NCBI GenBank assembly: GCA_045654645.1
Contig: JAZONR010000053.1
Location: forward strand, 1-64,000
DNA: 64,000 bases
Direction of reading: 5' to 3'
Source of the DNA: HGM04593 sp045654645
GTDB taxonomy: Bacteria > Bacteroidota > Bacteroidia > Bacteroidales > Bacteroidaceae
Both the position numbers and the translations under genes were made by a program. Shown in pieces: positions 34,492-43,274 of the stretch; the stretch's first letter is position 1, and each line of letters opens with the position of its first letter. A model generated the notes under the pieces. It made no database searches and was not told where the DNA came from. It saw only the letters and a program-made list of their open reading frames with translations.

Positions 34492-35397
34492 TTATGTTTT
34501 ACAGTTGCGAGGATGGTGCATAATTATCTCCTCGCGCAGACGCGTGCGGTCTATGTGGGCATAAATTTCGGTGGTAGATATGCTCTCGTGGCCCAACATT
34601 GCCTGAATGACACGCAAGTTGGCGCCCCCCTCAAGCAAATGGGTGGCAAAGGAGTGGCGAAAGGTGTGGGGGCTAACATTCTTTGTTATGCCCACAAGCG
34701 CAACAAGCTCCTTTATTATGCAAAACACCATTATGCGCGACAAGGGTTTCTTCAGTCTCTCGCTGACAAAGACATAGTCCTCGAAGCCGCGTTTTATGGG
34801 AATTAGATTGCGGTCGATGAAATAGGCCTCAAGCTCGGCTATCGCACGCGAAGAGATGGGCACAAGGCGTTGCTTGTCGCCCTTGCCCGTAACACGGATA
34901 AACTGCTCCTTGAAATAGAGGTCAGACATACGCAAGCCACACAACTCCGACACACGCAGGCCACAGCTGTAGAGAACCTCAATGATAGCCCTGTTGCGCT
35001 GCCCCTCCCGTTTGGAGAGGTCTATGACGTTAATAATATCATCAATCTCCTGCAAGGTGAGCACATCGGGAAGGCGCATTCCAATCTTGGGCGAGCCAAT
35101 GAGCTCCGTGGGGTCGCCCTCTATAAAGCCGTCGAGTTTCAGAAAACCATAGAAGGAGCGCAGGGAAGAGAGTATGCGTGCCTGGGAGCGGGCAGCGATG
35201 CCCAAATCGGTCATCGAAGAGAGAAAACCTCGAAGAGTCTCCAGCGTTGCCCCAAGCAGCTCCACTTCACCACCCAAATAGGCCGACAAGCGTTCTACAT
35301 CGGCCATATAAGCCTCAATAGTGTTCTGCTGCAGCGATTTTTCAAGCTGCAGATACATACGGTAACGCACAAGTGGCGATTGAAGATCTCTTTTCAT
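34492..35397 (-). CDS. xerD: Tyrosine recombinase XerD
   Basis: Partner of XerC in dif recombination; also the usual target of Xer-using mobile elements. The N-terminal domain has YLQLEKSLQQNTIEAYMADVERL. The catalytic domain has YSCGLRVSELCGL, the THxFRHSFATHLLEGG box (SPHTFRHSFATHLL) and LGHESISTTEIYAH with the nucleophile Tyr. Three in-frame ATGs exist (35445, 35412, 35397); I use 35397 (301 residues), which gives the usual short N terminus, but the longer forms cannot be excluded. Divergent from the O-methyltransferase gene. Confidence 0.92.
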   Translation of the reverse strand: MKRDLQSPLVRYRMYLQLEKSLQQNTIEAYMADVERLSAYLGGEVELLGATLETLRGFLSSMTDLGIAARSQARILSSLRSFYGFLKLDGFIEGDPTELIGSPKIGMRLPDVLTLQEIDDIINVIDLSKREGQRNRAIIEVLYSCGLRVSELCGLRMSDLYFKEQFIRVTGKGDKQRLVPISSRAIAELEAYFIDRNLIPIKRGFEDYVFVSERLKKPLSRIMVFCIIKELVALVGITKNVSPHTFRHSFATHLLEGGANLRVIQAMLGHESISTTEIYAHIDRTRLREEIIMHHPRNCKT

Positions 35398-35477
35398 CTG
35401 TTTGGGCAACATTGTGTGCACGAAGTTACAAAAAAAGAGCGACATAGAAGCAAAAAGAGCTTAACAGAGTGCAACCC

Positions 35478-35509
35478 TTTTGCCGAGTCGGCAAAAATTT
35501 GTATCTTCG
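35478..35509 (+). promoter_or_regulatory. Promoter with embedded palindrome for the O-methyltransferase/rbfA unit
   Basis: TTTTG (35478-35482) and TATCTTCG (35502-35509) with a 19-base spacer. Between them TTGCCGA G TCGGCAA (35480-35494) is a perfect 7-bp inverted repeat that would suit a repressor operator. Confidence 0.55.
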
Positions 35510-35545
35510 TGGCGTAAAGGCAAAAAAGCCAATCACACAGGAACG

Positions 35546-36181
35546 ATGAGCATTACCACACCGCTTGACCAATACATTGCCGACCATAGCAGCCCCGAGG
35601 GGGAGTACCTCTACAACCTGTTCCGCGCCACGCACATAGAGATATTGGCGCCACAAATGGCATCGGGGCACGTGCAGGGGCGTCTGCTCAAGTTTATAGT
35701 GAAGATGATACGTCCCAAACGCATACTTGAGATTGGCACCTTCACCGGCTACTCGGCACTGTGTATGGCCGAAGGGCTTGATGAGAAGGCCAAACTCTAC
35801 ACCTTTGAGGCTGAAGATGAACTGGAAGATTTTACACGCCGCTGGATTGACGGTTCACAATATGCCGACAAGATAGAGTTCATCATTGGCAACGCACTTG
35901 ATATTGTGCCCACACTTGGCGAGAAATTTGATATGGTATTCATCGACGGTAACAAGCGCGAATACATCAAATACTACAACCTTGCAATGGAGCACCTGAG
36001 TGATGACGGGTGGATAATTGCCGACAACACCCTGTGGGACGGGCACGTTATTGAGCCCGAGAGACAGGATGCCCAAACAAACGGTGTAAGAGACTTTAAC
36101 GATTTGGTGCGAAATGACAACAGGGTTGAAGTTGTTATGTTGCCACTGCGCGACGGGCTCACCATCATAAGAAAAAAATGA
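35546..36181 (+). CDS. SAM-dependent O-methyltransferase (class I, catechol-type)
   Basis: A 211-residue cytoplasmic enzyme. The SAM-binding signature ILEIGTFTGYSALCMAEG lies at about 60-77, followed by metal-site elements FIDGNKREY (Asp) and ADNTLWDG (Asp-Asn), as in the catechol/caffeoyl-CoA O-methyltransferase family. The substrate is unknown. The start is at ATG 35546, downstream of the promoter. Its stop overlaps an ATG by 4 bases and rbfA follows, so it is in one unit with rbfA and a permease gene. Confidence 0.9.
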   Translation: MSITTPLDQYIADHSSPEGEYLYNLFRATHIEILAPQMASGHVQGRLLKFIVKMIRPKRILEIGTFTGYSALCMAEGLDEKAKLYTFEAEDELEDFTRRWIDGSQYADKIEFIIGNALDIVPTLGEKFDMVFIDGNKREYIKYYNLAMEHLSDDGWIIADNTLWDGHVIEPERQDAQTNGVRDFNDLVRNDNRVEVVMLPLRDGLTIIRKK

Positions 36182-36213
36182 TAAACGGGGCACAGCCCCC
36201 TAAAGAACTATTT

Positions 36214-36549
36214 ATGGATACTACAAGACAAAGCAAGATTTCACGTCTCATACAAAAGGAACTGAGCGACATTCTGCTGAGACTGCAGAAAGAGACACGC
36301 GGCATAATGGTATCGGTGAGCGCAGTACGCGTAAGCCCCGACCTTGGCATAGCCAAGGCCTACCTCAGCATATTCCCATCAGAGAAAGGCAACGAGGTGG
36401 TTAATCACCTGAATGAGAACATCAAGGCTATACGCTTTGAGCTGGGCAACAGAGTGCGTCATCAACTGCGCATAATCCCCGAGATAAAATTCTTCATCGA
36501 CGACTCGCTCGATTACATAGAGAACATCGACAAGCTGCTCAAGGATTAA
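36214..36549 (+). CDS. rbfA: Ribosome-binding factor A
   Basis: A 111-residue KH-fold factor that binds the pre-30S subunit and helps 16S rRNA 5'-end maturation. The family's opening TTRQSKISRLIQKELSDIL is at residues 3-21 and the KH-like core has VSVSAVRVSPDLGIAKAYLS. An in-frame ATG at 36178 overlaps the upstream stop by 4 bases (ATGA) and would add 12 residues; I prefer 36214 because family members begin just before TTRQ. Followed 17 bases later by the permease gene. Confidence 0.92.
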   Translation: MDTTRQSKISRLIQKELSDILLRLQKETRGIMVSVSAVRVSPDLGIAKAYLSIFPSEKGNEVVNHLNENIKAIRFELGNRVRHQLRIIPEIKFFIDDSLDYIENIDKLLKD

Positions 36550-36566
36550 GCAACAACAAGACTGCT

Positions 36567-37793
36567 ATGAACCTGTCGCTCTACATAGCCGGGCGATACC
36601 TGTTCTCAAAGAAGAGCCACCAGGTAATCAACATTATCTCTTGCGTCGCTATTGCGGGCATTGCGCTTGCGACAGCGGCAATGGTGTGCACATTATCGGT
36701 ATTCAATGGTTTCCGGAGCATCGTAGCAGAAAAGTTCACGGCATTTGACCCGGAGATAAAGATTACACCCGTAAGCGGTAAGATTATAAAGACCGACGCA
36801 GCGGAAATTGTGCGCGCAACAGGCTTGCGGCAGATTGAGACCTTCTCCTTTTGCATAGAGGACAAGGTGATGGTTGAATATGGCAACAACAAAGCTATGG
36901 CAACCATCAAGGGTGTTGAAGAGAACTTCACACAACTCACAGATATCACTGATGCCCTCTATGGCCCCGGAGAGTTTCTGCTCAGCGACGGGCGGTATGA
37001 ATATGCAGTGCCGGGTGCAGCACTTGCGCACAATCTGAAATGTGGAATTTTATTCACAAAACCGTTAAACGTGTATGCCCCCAACCGCACAACTGCCCTG
37101 AACCTCACTGTTCCGGCAAGGAATTTCAAGAAAGGAGAACTACACTCGGCAGGGCTTGTTTTTGCCCTTAACCAGCCGGAATATGACAACAGCTACATAT
37201 TGACATCGGCACACTTTGCACGCAAAACGCTGCGCCGTGCCAACAATGAGGCCACATCGTTGGAGCTGCGCATAAAAGCCGGCAATAACATTGCAGGTGT
37301 AAAAGAGCAACTGCAACAAATTCTTGGAAACGACTACAGGGTGCAGGATAGATATGAGCAACAGGAGGACGTGTACAAGGTGATGCAGATTGAAAAACTT
37401 ATATCATACATATTCCTAACATTCATACTCCTTGTCGCAAGTTTCAACATAATCGGTTCGCTTGCGATGCTCATCATTGAGAAACGGGACAATATGAACA
37501 CTTTGCGTGGCCTTGGCGCCGAAGATAGAACCATTGCCAACATCTTTGTGTTCGAAGGATGCATAATATCGGCTATTGGAGCACTGGCAGGCATTGCAAC
37601 GGGAACATCACTATGTTTATTGCAACAACATTTCGGGCTAATCTCTATGGGCTCATCGGGTGGTTTCATTGTAGAGAGTTACCCTGTTGAAATTATTGCA
37701 AGCGATGTGTTTACAGTGTTTGTTACGGTTATTGCAGCGGGCTTCATCGCCGTGTGGCTGCCCACAAAAGCACTGGCAAAGAAATTTATCTGA
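36567..37793 (+). CDS. FtsX/LolC-E-type ABC transporter permease
   Basis: A 408-residue inner-membrane protein. The order is one membrane helix (about 20-45), a large periplasmic domain (about 50-265) and three C-terminal helices (about 270-400) with the FtsX-domain EKRDNMNTLRGLGAED coupling segment. This MacB/LolC arrangement is used for lipoprotein release or mechanical transmission, driven by a separate ATPase. No ATPase gene is adjacent, so the partner is elsewhere. A lipoprotein-release function is inference. Third gene after the O-methyltransferase and rbfA. Confidence 0.87.
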   Translation: MNLSLYIAGRYLFSKKSHQVINIISCVAIAGIALATAAMVCTLSVFNGFRSIVAEKFTAFDPEIKITPVSGKIIKTDAAEIVRATGLRQIETFSFCIEDKVMVEYGNNKAMATIKGVEENFTQLTDITDALYGPGEFLLSDGRYEYAVPGAALAHNLKCGILFTKPLNVYAPNRTTALNLTVPARNFKKGELHSAGLVFALNQPEYDNSYILTSAHFARKTLRRANNEATSLELRIKAGNNIAGVKEQLQQILGNDYRVQDRYEQQEDVYKVMQIEKLISYIFLTFILLVASFNIIGSLAMLIIEKRDNMNTLRGLGAEDRTIANIFVFEGCIISAIGALAGIATGTSLCLLQQHFGLISMGSSGGFIVESYPVEIIASDVFTVFVTVIAAGFIAVWLPTKALAKKFI

Positions 37794-37805
37794 GAAAGAT
37801 ATACA

Positions 37806-37849
37806 AAAATGACAAATAGCAACCGGGCACGGTTGCTATTTGTCATTTT
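37806..37849. terminator. Bidirectional terminator between the permease gene and murI
   Basis: Arms of 20 bases (37806-37825 and 37830-37849) are perfect inverted copies with a GGCA loop, with A-run and T-run ends. Confidence 0.93.
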
Positions 37850-37861
37850 CTGTGCTATTCA

Positions 37862-38716
37862 TTAAACAAGCACCACATTCTTTACCTCTATCGGCCTGTT
37901 TAGGAAAATGGAAGCCTGCTCGCCAAACTTGCCACCGGCCTCGGTGGTACAGAAGAGTGTTTCACCACCCTTTGTGCACAAGGCATCCATCTCGGGGTGG
38001 CGCGTCAAATAGTCCTTGAGCGAAGCAGCAACTGCGGCGCCCTGTGTAACAAGGGAAACACCTTTCGGCGTATACTCTTTTATTTTTTCGATGAGTATCG
38101 GGTAGTGAGTGCAGCCCAAGATTATGGTATCAATCAGCGGGTCGCGGGCAAGAAGATTATCAATGTGGCGTTTCACAAAATAGTTGGCACCATCGCCGGC
38201 AAACTCGTTGCACTCAACCAAAGGCACCCACATTGGGCACGCCTCACCTGTAACCTCAATTTCGGGAAAGAGTTTGCGTATCTCAAGCGGATAGGAGTGA
38301 GACTTTATTGTCCCTTCCGTTGCCAGCACGCCAACGTGTCGGCTCGATGTGAGGTCGCCTATACACTCCACTGTGGGGCGTATTATGCCCAACACACGAC
38401 GCTTGGGGTCGAGCGATGGCAAGTCCACCTGTTGAATAGTGCGAAGCGCCTTTGCCGATGCTGTATTACAAGCAAGTATAACCAACTGGCATCCTTGCCT
38501 AAAGAGATGCAGCACCGCCTGGCGGGTAAACTCATAAACAACGTCAAAAGAGCGGGTGCCATAGGGGGTACGCGCATTGTCGCCAAGATAGATGTAGTCA
38601 TAGTCCGGCAATGCTCTCTTTATCTCATCGTATATGGTGAGGCCACCGTAACCCGAATCGAAAACACCTATGGGACCGGCATCTCGCGACAACTGAACAA
38701 ACTTGTCCATCATCAT
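37862..38716 (-). CDS. murI: Glutamate racemase
   Basis: Makes D-glutamate for peptidoglycan. The 284-residue protein has both catalytic cysteine regions: LVILACNTASAKAL (first Cys) and TIILGCTHYPIL (second Cys), plus the N-terminal PIGVFDSGYGGLTIYDEI and DNARTPYG. Three consecutive ATG codons begin the frame (38716, 38713, 38710), so the exact start is uncertain by one or two residues. It is the last gene of the minus-strand uppS-bamA-skp series, as in Bacteroides. Confidence 0.95.
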   Translation of the reverse strand: MMMDKFVQLSRDAGPIGVFDSGYGGLTIYDEIKRALPDYDYIYLGDNARTPYGTRSFDVVYEFTRQAVLHLFRQGCQLVILACNTASAKALRTIQQVDLPSLDPKRRVLGIIRPTVECIGDLTSSRHVGVLATEGTIKSHSYPLEIRKLFPEIEVTGEACPMWVPLVECNEFAGDGANYFVKRHIDNLLARDPLIDTIILGCTHYPILIEKIKEYTPKGVSLVTQGAAVAASLKDYLTRHPEMDALCTKGGETLFCTTEAGGKFGEQASIFLNRPIEVKNVVLV

Positions 38717-38747
38717 TCCCTTTCAGTTATAGCTATTGTACCTTTTG

Positions 38748-39410
38748 TTACTGCTCCTCTACTACTTCTGTTGCAATCTCCTGTTCAACAGGTGCAACAT
38801 CTTGCTGAACCGGCGCTGCCTCATCAACAGGAACAAACACAACCACATCAGCCTCATTTTCAAAGAATTTTGCAAACTCCTTAAAGCCCTCTACCTCGGT
38901 AATTGGTTTATCGGGATACTGCACAACATCCAGCAGCATTGCTGTAATGTCAAAGCCCTTATTGGGATTTATATAGCCGTATGCCTTCACATCGGCATCA
39001 ACCACATAGTCAAAATCACAGGCAATGCACACCTTCTCAATGGCAGCATCAAGTGCCTGATAAGAGGGAGCAAGGAGTGAATCCTTGGCCTCAACCATCC
39101 ACTTCTTCAACTGACGACGGAAATTCACGCTGTTATCAACGTGGTTCTGCAGTTCGTTCTGCCTCTTGCGCAGAATAGGCTCGGGAAAATCGCGATGCCC
39201 GTCGAGGAAAGCCACATAGAGACGTGTAAGCTCCTGTTCGTTGCGTGCAACCTCTTCATCGCAACGCAAACGCAAGGCCTCATACTCCTCCATTGCCTGT
39301 TTGTATTGGGGCAACGACTTGAGTATAGAAGAGCTACTGTAGTAACCGAAACGTGGCTGTGCAACAGCTATCGCCGGCAGAATGAAGAGCAATAGAAACA
39401 ACTTACGCAT
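38748..39410 (-). CDS. OmpH/Skp-family periplasmic chaperone-like protein (third copy)
   Basis: A 220-residue exported protein with a signal peptide (about 1-17, ending AVAQ) and the Skp-type opening FGYYSSSSILKSLPQYKQAMEEYEAL, followed by a charged helical arm (about 40-110) and a return segment. Skp holds unfolded outer-membrane proteins. This copy is longer than its neighbours through an acidic, Pro/Val/Glu-rich tail (about 185-220, with VPVDEAAPVQQDVAPVEQE). Only distantly similar to the other two copies. A hairpin precedes the gene. Confidence 0.85.
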   Translation of the reverse strand: MRKLFLLLFILPAIAVAQPRFGYYSSSSILKSLPQYKQAMEEYEALRLRCDEEVARNEQELTRLYVAFLDGHRDFPEPILRKRQNELQNHVDNSVNFRRQLKKWMVEAKDSLLAPSYQALDAAIEKVCIACDFDYVVDADVKAYGYINPNKGFDITAMLLDVVQYPDKPITEVEGFKEFAKFFENEADVVVFVPVDEAAPVQQDVAPVEQEIATEVVEEQ

Positions 39411-39430
39411 AATATATCCTTTTATTTTAA

Positions 39431-39462
39431 GTTATGGGCCGCAGCCTGCTGCGGCCCATAAC
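39431..39462 (-). terminator. Strong hairpin between the second and third skp genes
   Basis: GTTATGGGCCGCAGC and its exact reverse complement enclose a two-base loop. The minus-strand continuation (TTAAAATAAAAGG) is A-rich, not a clean T-run. It may terminate partly or protect the upstream mRNA end, lowering expression of the third skp gene and murI. Confidence 0.65.
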
Positions 39463-39524
39463 AAGATTTTATGAAAGACTGCACCCCCAACAAAAGAGAA
39501 CTACAGCCATACAAATCTCTTCAA

Positions 39525-40052
39525 TTACTTGGCAGCTGCAGGAACTGCGTTTGCAGGGATACCAAGCTTTGCTCTTACCTTTGCAGTAACATCATCACAG
39601 AGTGTTGTGTTGATGAAAGGTATACCGCTTGAAATATCGAAAATCAGAACATAGGTACCCTCGTTGCCAACTGCATCAAGAGCGCCCTTCAACACCTTCT
39701 GAATCTCCATCATCTTCTCACCCTCGGCTTTCTGAAGATTGGCCTGCACCTCCTGACCATACTGCTGCATACGCTCCTGCATCTGCATCAACTCTTCATA
39801 GCGACGCTTCAAGATATTCTCGGGAACTGAATCCTGCTGCATCTTCTCAAACTCTGTGCCCTTCTTCTCGAGCTCGGTACGCATACTGTTGAAATCATCT
39901 GTATACATCTTCTCAAGAGCCTGAATATCCTTGAGCGCCTTTGCATACTCGGGCATAACCTGGATAATCTCGGCTGAATTAACATAGCCGAACTTCTGTG
40001 CAAGCAAGCTCATTGGAGCGAGCATCACAACCAAAATCAAAAACTTCTTCAT
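39525..40052 (-). CDS. OmpH/Skp-family periplasmic chaperone (second copy)
   Basis: A 175-residue protein with signal peptide (about 1-18, LLAQ) and mature start KFGYVNSAEIIQVMPEYAKAL, the family signature. The centre is a Gln/Glu/Met-rich helical arm (MQMQERMQQYGQEVQANL, about 88-108) and the end returns to a small beta body. It has the length of typical Skp. Probably binds outer-membrane proteins on the way to BamA, encoded two genes upstream. Confidence 0.9.
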   Translation of the reverse strand: MKKFLILVVMLAPMSLLAQKFGYVNSAEIIQVMPEYAKALKDIQALEKMYTDDFNSMRTELEKKGTEFEKMQQDSVPENILKRRYEELMQMQERMQQYGQEVQANLQKAEGEKMMEIQKVLKGALDAVGNEGTYVLIFDISSGIPFINTTLCDDVTAKVRAKLGIPANAVPAAAK

Positions 40053-40078
40053 TTTTTCTTCTATTTTAAATTAAACAT

Positions 40079-40594
40079 TTATTCAGAATAGCCAAGCTTC
40101 ACAAGCACATCGCGGCTTATATCTATTGAGGGGGCCGCATAGACAAGGCTTGTTGCCGATGACTTGTCAATCACCATTGTATATTTTTTAAGTTCGCATA
40201 TCTCCTTCACGGCATTGTAGACCTCTTCCTGTATCGGTGCCATAAGGCTCTCGCGTTTCTTGAAAAGCTCGCCCGAAGGGCCAAAATAACTGCGCTTCAG
40301 CTCGCTGGCCTCCTTCTCCTTGGCAAGAATTTCATCCTCACGCTCAACGCGCTGTGCATCGGAGAGAAAAGCCGACTCGCCTTGATACTTCTTATAGAGA
40401 GTCTCGGCCTCGAGCATAAGTTCCTCAATCTCGCCTTGCCAACGCTTCGATTGCTGATTGAGCTGCTCATTGGCACGCTCATAGGCAGGAATATTCTTTA
40501 AGATATACTCCATATCCACTGTTACATACTTCTGTGCAAACGCTGCCGGCACAGCAAGCAGTGAGACAATTATCGCAAAAAACAACTTTTTCAT
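40079..40594 (-). CDS. OmpH/Skp-family periplasmic chaperone (first copy)
   Basis: A 171-residue protein with a signal peptide (about 1-20, AAFAQ) and mature start KYVTVDMEYILKNIPAYERANEQL. The arm is rich in Glu/Lys and carries RVEREDEILAKEKEASELKRSYFGPSGELFKKRESL (listed from the middle region, about 82-120). Follows bamA by 19 bases, an arrangement like bamA-skp in Proteobacteria. Confidence 0.9.
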   Translation of the reverse strand: MKKLFFAIIVSLLAVPAAFAQKYVTVDMEYILKNIPAYERANEQLNQQSKRWQGEIEELMLEAETLYKKYQGESAFLSDAQRVEREDEILAKEKEASELKRSYFGPSGELFKKRESLMAPIQEEVYNAVKEICELKKYTMVIDKSSATSLVYAAPSIDISRDVLVKLGYSE

Positions 40595-40613
40595 AACTGC
40601 ATAGATTTAAACA

Positions 40614-43274
40614 TCAGAACTCCTGTCCAAGTATAAAGTGGAAATGGCTTCCGCCATACTGTGAAGAGCCGAATACATTATCAAATCCGTAGGCCCAGTC
40701 AATACCAATGAGGCCAATCATCTGCAGGAACACACGAACACCCACACCGGCACTGCGCTTGAGGTCGAAGATATTGAACTTTGACGCATCGGCCCAAGCG
40801 TTACCGCCCTCAATGAATGCAAGACCATATATTGTTGTAGAGTTCTGCAACATAAAGGGGAAGCGAAGCTCAAGGCCAAGGCGGGTGTAGGCATAACCCT
40901 CGTAGCCATAGGGTGTCAAGCTGCCGTTCTCATAACCACGCAATGCAACCATATCTGTCGCATAGTTATATGAGTAGCCACTCATACCATCGCCACCAAC
41001 ATAGAAAGTCTCAAACGGCGACTTCTTATTCTTGTTATAACTACCCAGAATACCAAAATCGGCACGTGTCATAAGCACAAGATTATACTTGCCCGGTGTG
41101 AGCGAGGTGTATGTCTTGCTGCGGAACTTTATCTTGTAATACTCTATCCACTTGTGCTTGTCGCTTAGCTCATCCTTGTAGCTGGGTGAGTTAATGTTCT
41201 TGGCCAGGTTGGCATAATCCTTACCGTCCCAACTTGAATAGGGAGGTGTTGCCGATGCCACAAGCGAAATATCGGAACCCTGACGCGGGAAAAACGGATG
41301 GTCTACCGTATTACGTCCCAACGAGAGCGAGAGGTTAAGGTTATTGCAAACGCCATCGGTGATGAGGAAGTATTGCCAATCCTTCAACGAGTAGACCTGG
41401 TAGTTCAGCTCGGCCGAGAAGGAGAAGTTATCATCGGGCCAACGCAAGCGGCGTCCCCAACCAATTGACGCACCATACATCTTTATATATTTGTCGGGGT
41501 CATAGTATGATGAGACATTGTTATAGTTATAGCCATAACCACCATAGTTGCCATAGCCATAGAGATAGTTGGCATAGTTGTTATAGTAGGCCGAGTTATA
41601 GTAGCTGTCGGCAACATCGGTCTGCATAGAGAAGAAGGCCGAAACAGAGAATGAATTGGGGCGCTTCCTTCCCAACCACGGGTCAAAGAACGAGAGACTA
41701 TAGGACTGATAGTAACGACCGTTGGTCTGTGCACTGATTGAGAGAGTCTGTCCATCGCCCTGTGGAATAATTCCACGGCGCACACCATCCTTGCGGAACA
41801 TATTACGCACCGAGAAGTTGGTAAACTTGAGCGCAAGTTTACCAATGAGACCGGTCTGTCCCCAACCGGCAGAGAGCTCTATCTGGTCGCTGCTCTTGGG
41901 CTCGAGTTTCCAGTGCATATCAACGGTGCCGTTCTCGGGATTGGGAGTGGCTCCCGGGTCTACAGACTCGGGGTCAAAGTGTCCCATATTGGCAATATTT
42001 CTCCACGAGCGCTCAAGCGCACTCATTGAGAACAGGCTGCCGGGGAGTGTATATAGTTCGCGGCGCACAACCTCCTCATATAGACGGTCATTGCCACTGA
42101 TGGTTACACGGTCCACAGTTGCCTGCACGCCCTCAACCATACGCAGTTCAAGGTCCACCGAGTCGTTCTCTATCCTTGCCTCAACCGGCAACACGTTAAA
42201 GAACACATAACCCTCGTTGTAGTATATATTCTTCACTGCATCCTCATCAAACATCAGTCGTTTCTCAAGCTCGTTCTGATTATAGACATCACCGGCCTTC
42301 ATACGCAACGCATAGTCGAGGAACGATGTAGAGTAGACACTGTTACCCACCCACTTTATGCTGCGGATGTGATACTTGTTGCCCTCCTCTACTCCTATAT
42401 ATATATCTACCAAATTATCACCATAGGGCACCACGCTGTCCTTCACAATGCGGGCATCGCGATAACCGTTCTCATAGTAACGGTCCAATATTTTCTTCTT
42501 ATCTTCGGAATAGAGCTCCTCGGTAAACTTCTTTGGGCGGAAAATAGTGCGGAAGAAGTTGTCTAAACGAGTCTTCTCGCGGGTCTTCTTCATCGCATAT
42601 CTCACCTTCTTCTCGGGCAACGCCTTTACACCCTCAATGTATATGCGGTGAATCTTCACCTTGGAATTCTTGCGGATATCCAAATCTACTATCACGCGAT
42701 TGTCGGCCGTAACATCGGGGCGTTGCAAAAATTTAACCTCGGCGTTCTTGTAGCCCTTGTCATCGTAGTAGTTCTTTATCACCTTTTCAGCGCGCGCAAT
42801 GATATCGGGGGTTATGTGGCCACCTGGGTGTATGCCCACCTTTGTCTCAAGCTCTTCGCGCTCGGACTTCTTGATGCCCGTGATATTGAGTTGCGACACA
42901 CGCGGACGCTGCCTCAGTGCAATGCCCAAATATATGCGTCCATCCTTTATACTATCGGCAGTGATTGACACATCTTCAAAAAGGCCGTGCTTCCAATAGC
43001 GTTTGATTGCATTGGTAACCTCATCGCCGGGCACAGAAATCACATCTCCAATCGAGAGGCCCGATATTCCTATGACCACCGACGGCTCGAGATTCTCTAC
43101 ACCCGAAAGGTTTATCCCACCAATGGTGTATTTATGTGCCGCGTTAGTATACAGGATTGTGGGCTTGACAATAACTTCCTGTGCCGACACCGCCGACACA
43201 ACAGCTGTCAATGCAACCGCAAGGGTTACCCTTATAAATGGTAAAAATCTCATTTTACTCTGCTTTTTCTTCAT
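40614..43274 (-). CDS. bamA: Outer-membrane assembly factor BamA (Omp85)
   Basis: Inserts beta-barrel proteins into the outer membrane. The 886-residue precursor has a signal peptide (about 1-32), five POTRA domains (about 38-440; GINLSGVENLEPSVV, LNITGIKKSEREELE, IYIEGVKALPEKK, IKWVGNSVYSTSFLDYAL, VTISGNDRLYEEVV) and a C-terminal 16-strand barrel ending in ...FILGQEF with the terminal Phe. Within the barrel, residues about 558-595 form an extracellular-loop-like insert very rich in Tyr, Asn and Gly. Overlaps uppS by 20 bases and precedes three skp genes. Confidence 0.95.
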   Translation of the reverse strand: MKKKQSKMRFLPFIRVTLAVALTAVVSAVSAQEVIVKPTILYTNAAHKYTIGGINLSGVENLEPSVVIGISGLSIGDVISVPGDEVTNAIKRYWKHGLFEDVSITADSIKDGRIYLGIALRQRPRVSQLNITGIKKSEREELETKVGIHPGGHITPDIIARAEKVIKNYYDDKGYKNAEVKFLQRPDVTADNRVIVDLDIRKNSKVKIHRIYIEGVKALPEKKVRYAMKKTREKTRLDNFFRTIFRPKKFTEELYSEDKKKILDRYYENGYRDARIVKDSVVPYGDNLVDIYIGVEEGNKYHIRSIKWVGNSVYSTSFLDYALRMKAGDVYNQNELEKRLMFDEDAVKNIYYNEGYVFFNVLPVEARIENDSVDLELRMVEGVQATVDRVTISGNDRLYEEVVRRELYTLPGSLFSMSALERSWRNIANMGHFDPESVDPGATPNPENGTVDMHWKLEPKSSDQIELSAGWGQTGLIGKLALKFTNFSVRNMFRKDGVRRGIIPQGDGQTLSISAQTNGRYYQSYSLSFFDPWLGRKRPNSFSVSAFFSMQTDVADSYYNSAYYNNYANYLYGYGNYGGYGYNYNNVSSYYDPDKYIKMYGASIGWGRRLRWPDDNFSFSAELNYQVYSLKDWQYFLITDGVCNNLNLSLSLGRNTVDHPFFPRQGSDISLVASATPPYSSWDGKDYANLAKNINSPSYKDELSDKHKWIEYYKIKFRSKTYTSLTPGKYNLVLMTRADFGILGSYNKNKKSPFETFYVGGDGMSGYSYNYATDMVALRGYENGSLTPYGYEGYAYTRLGLELRFPFMLQNSTTIYGLAFIEGGNAWADASKFNIFDLKRSAGVGVRVFLQMIGLIGIDWAYGFDNVFGSSQYGGSHFHFILGQEF

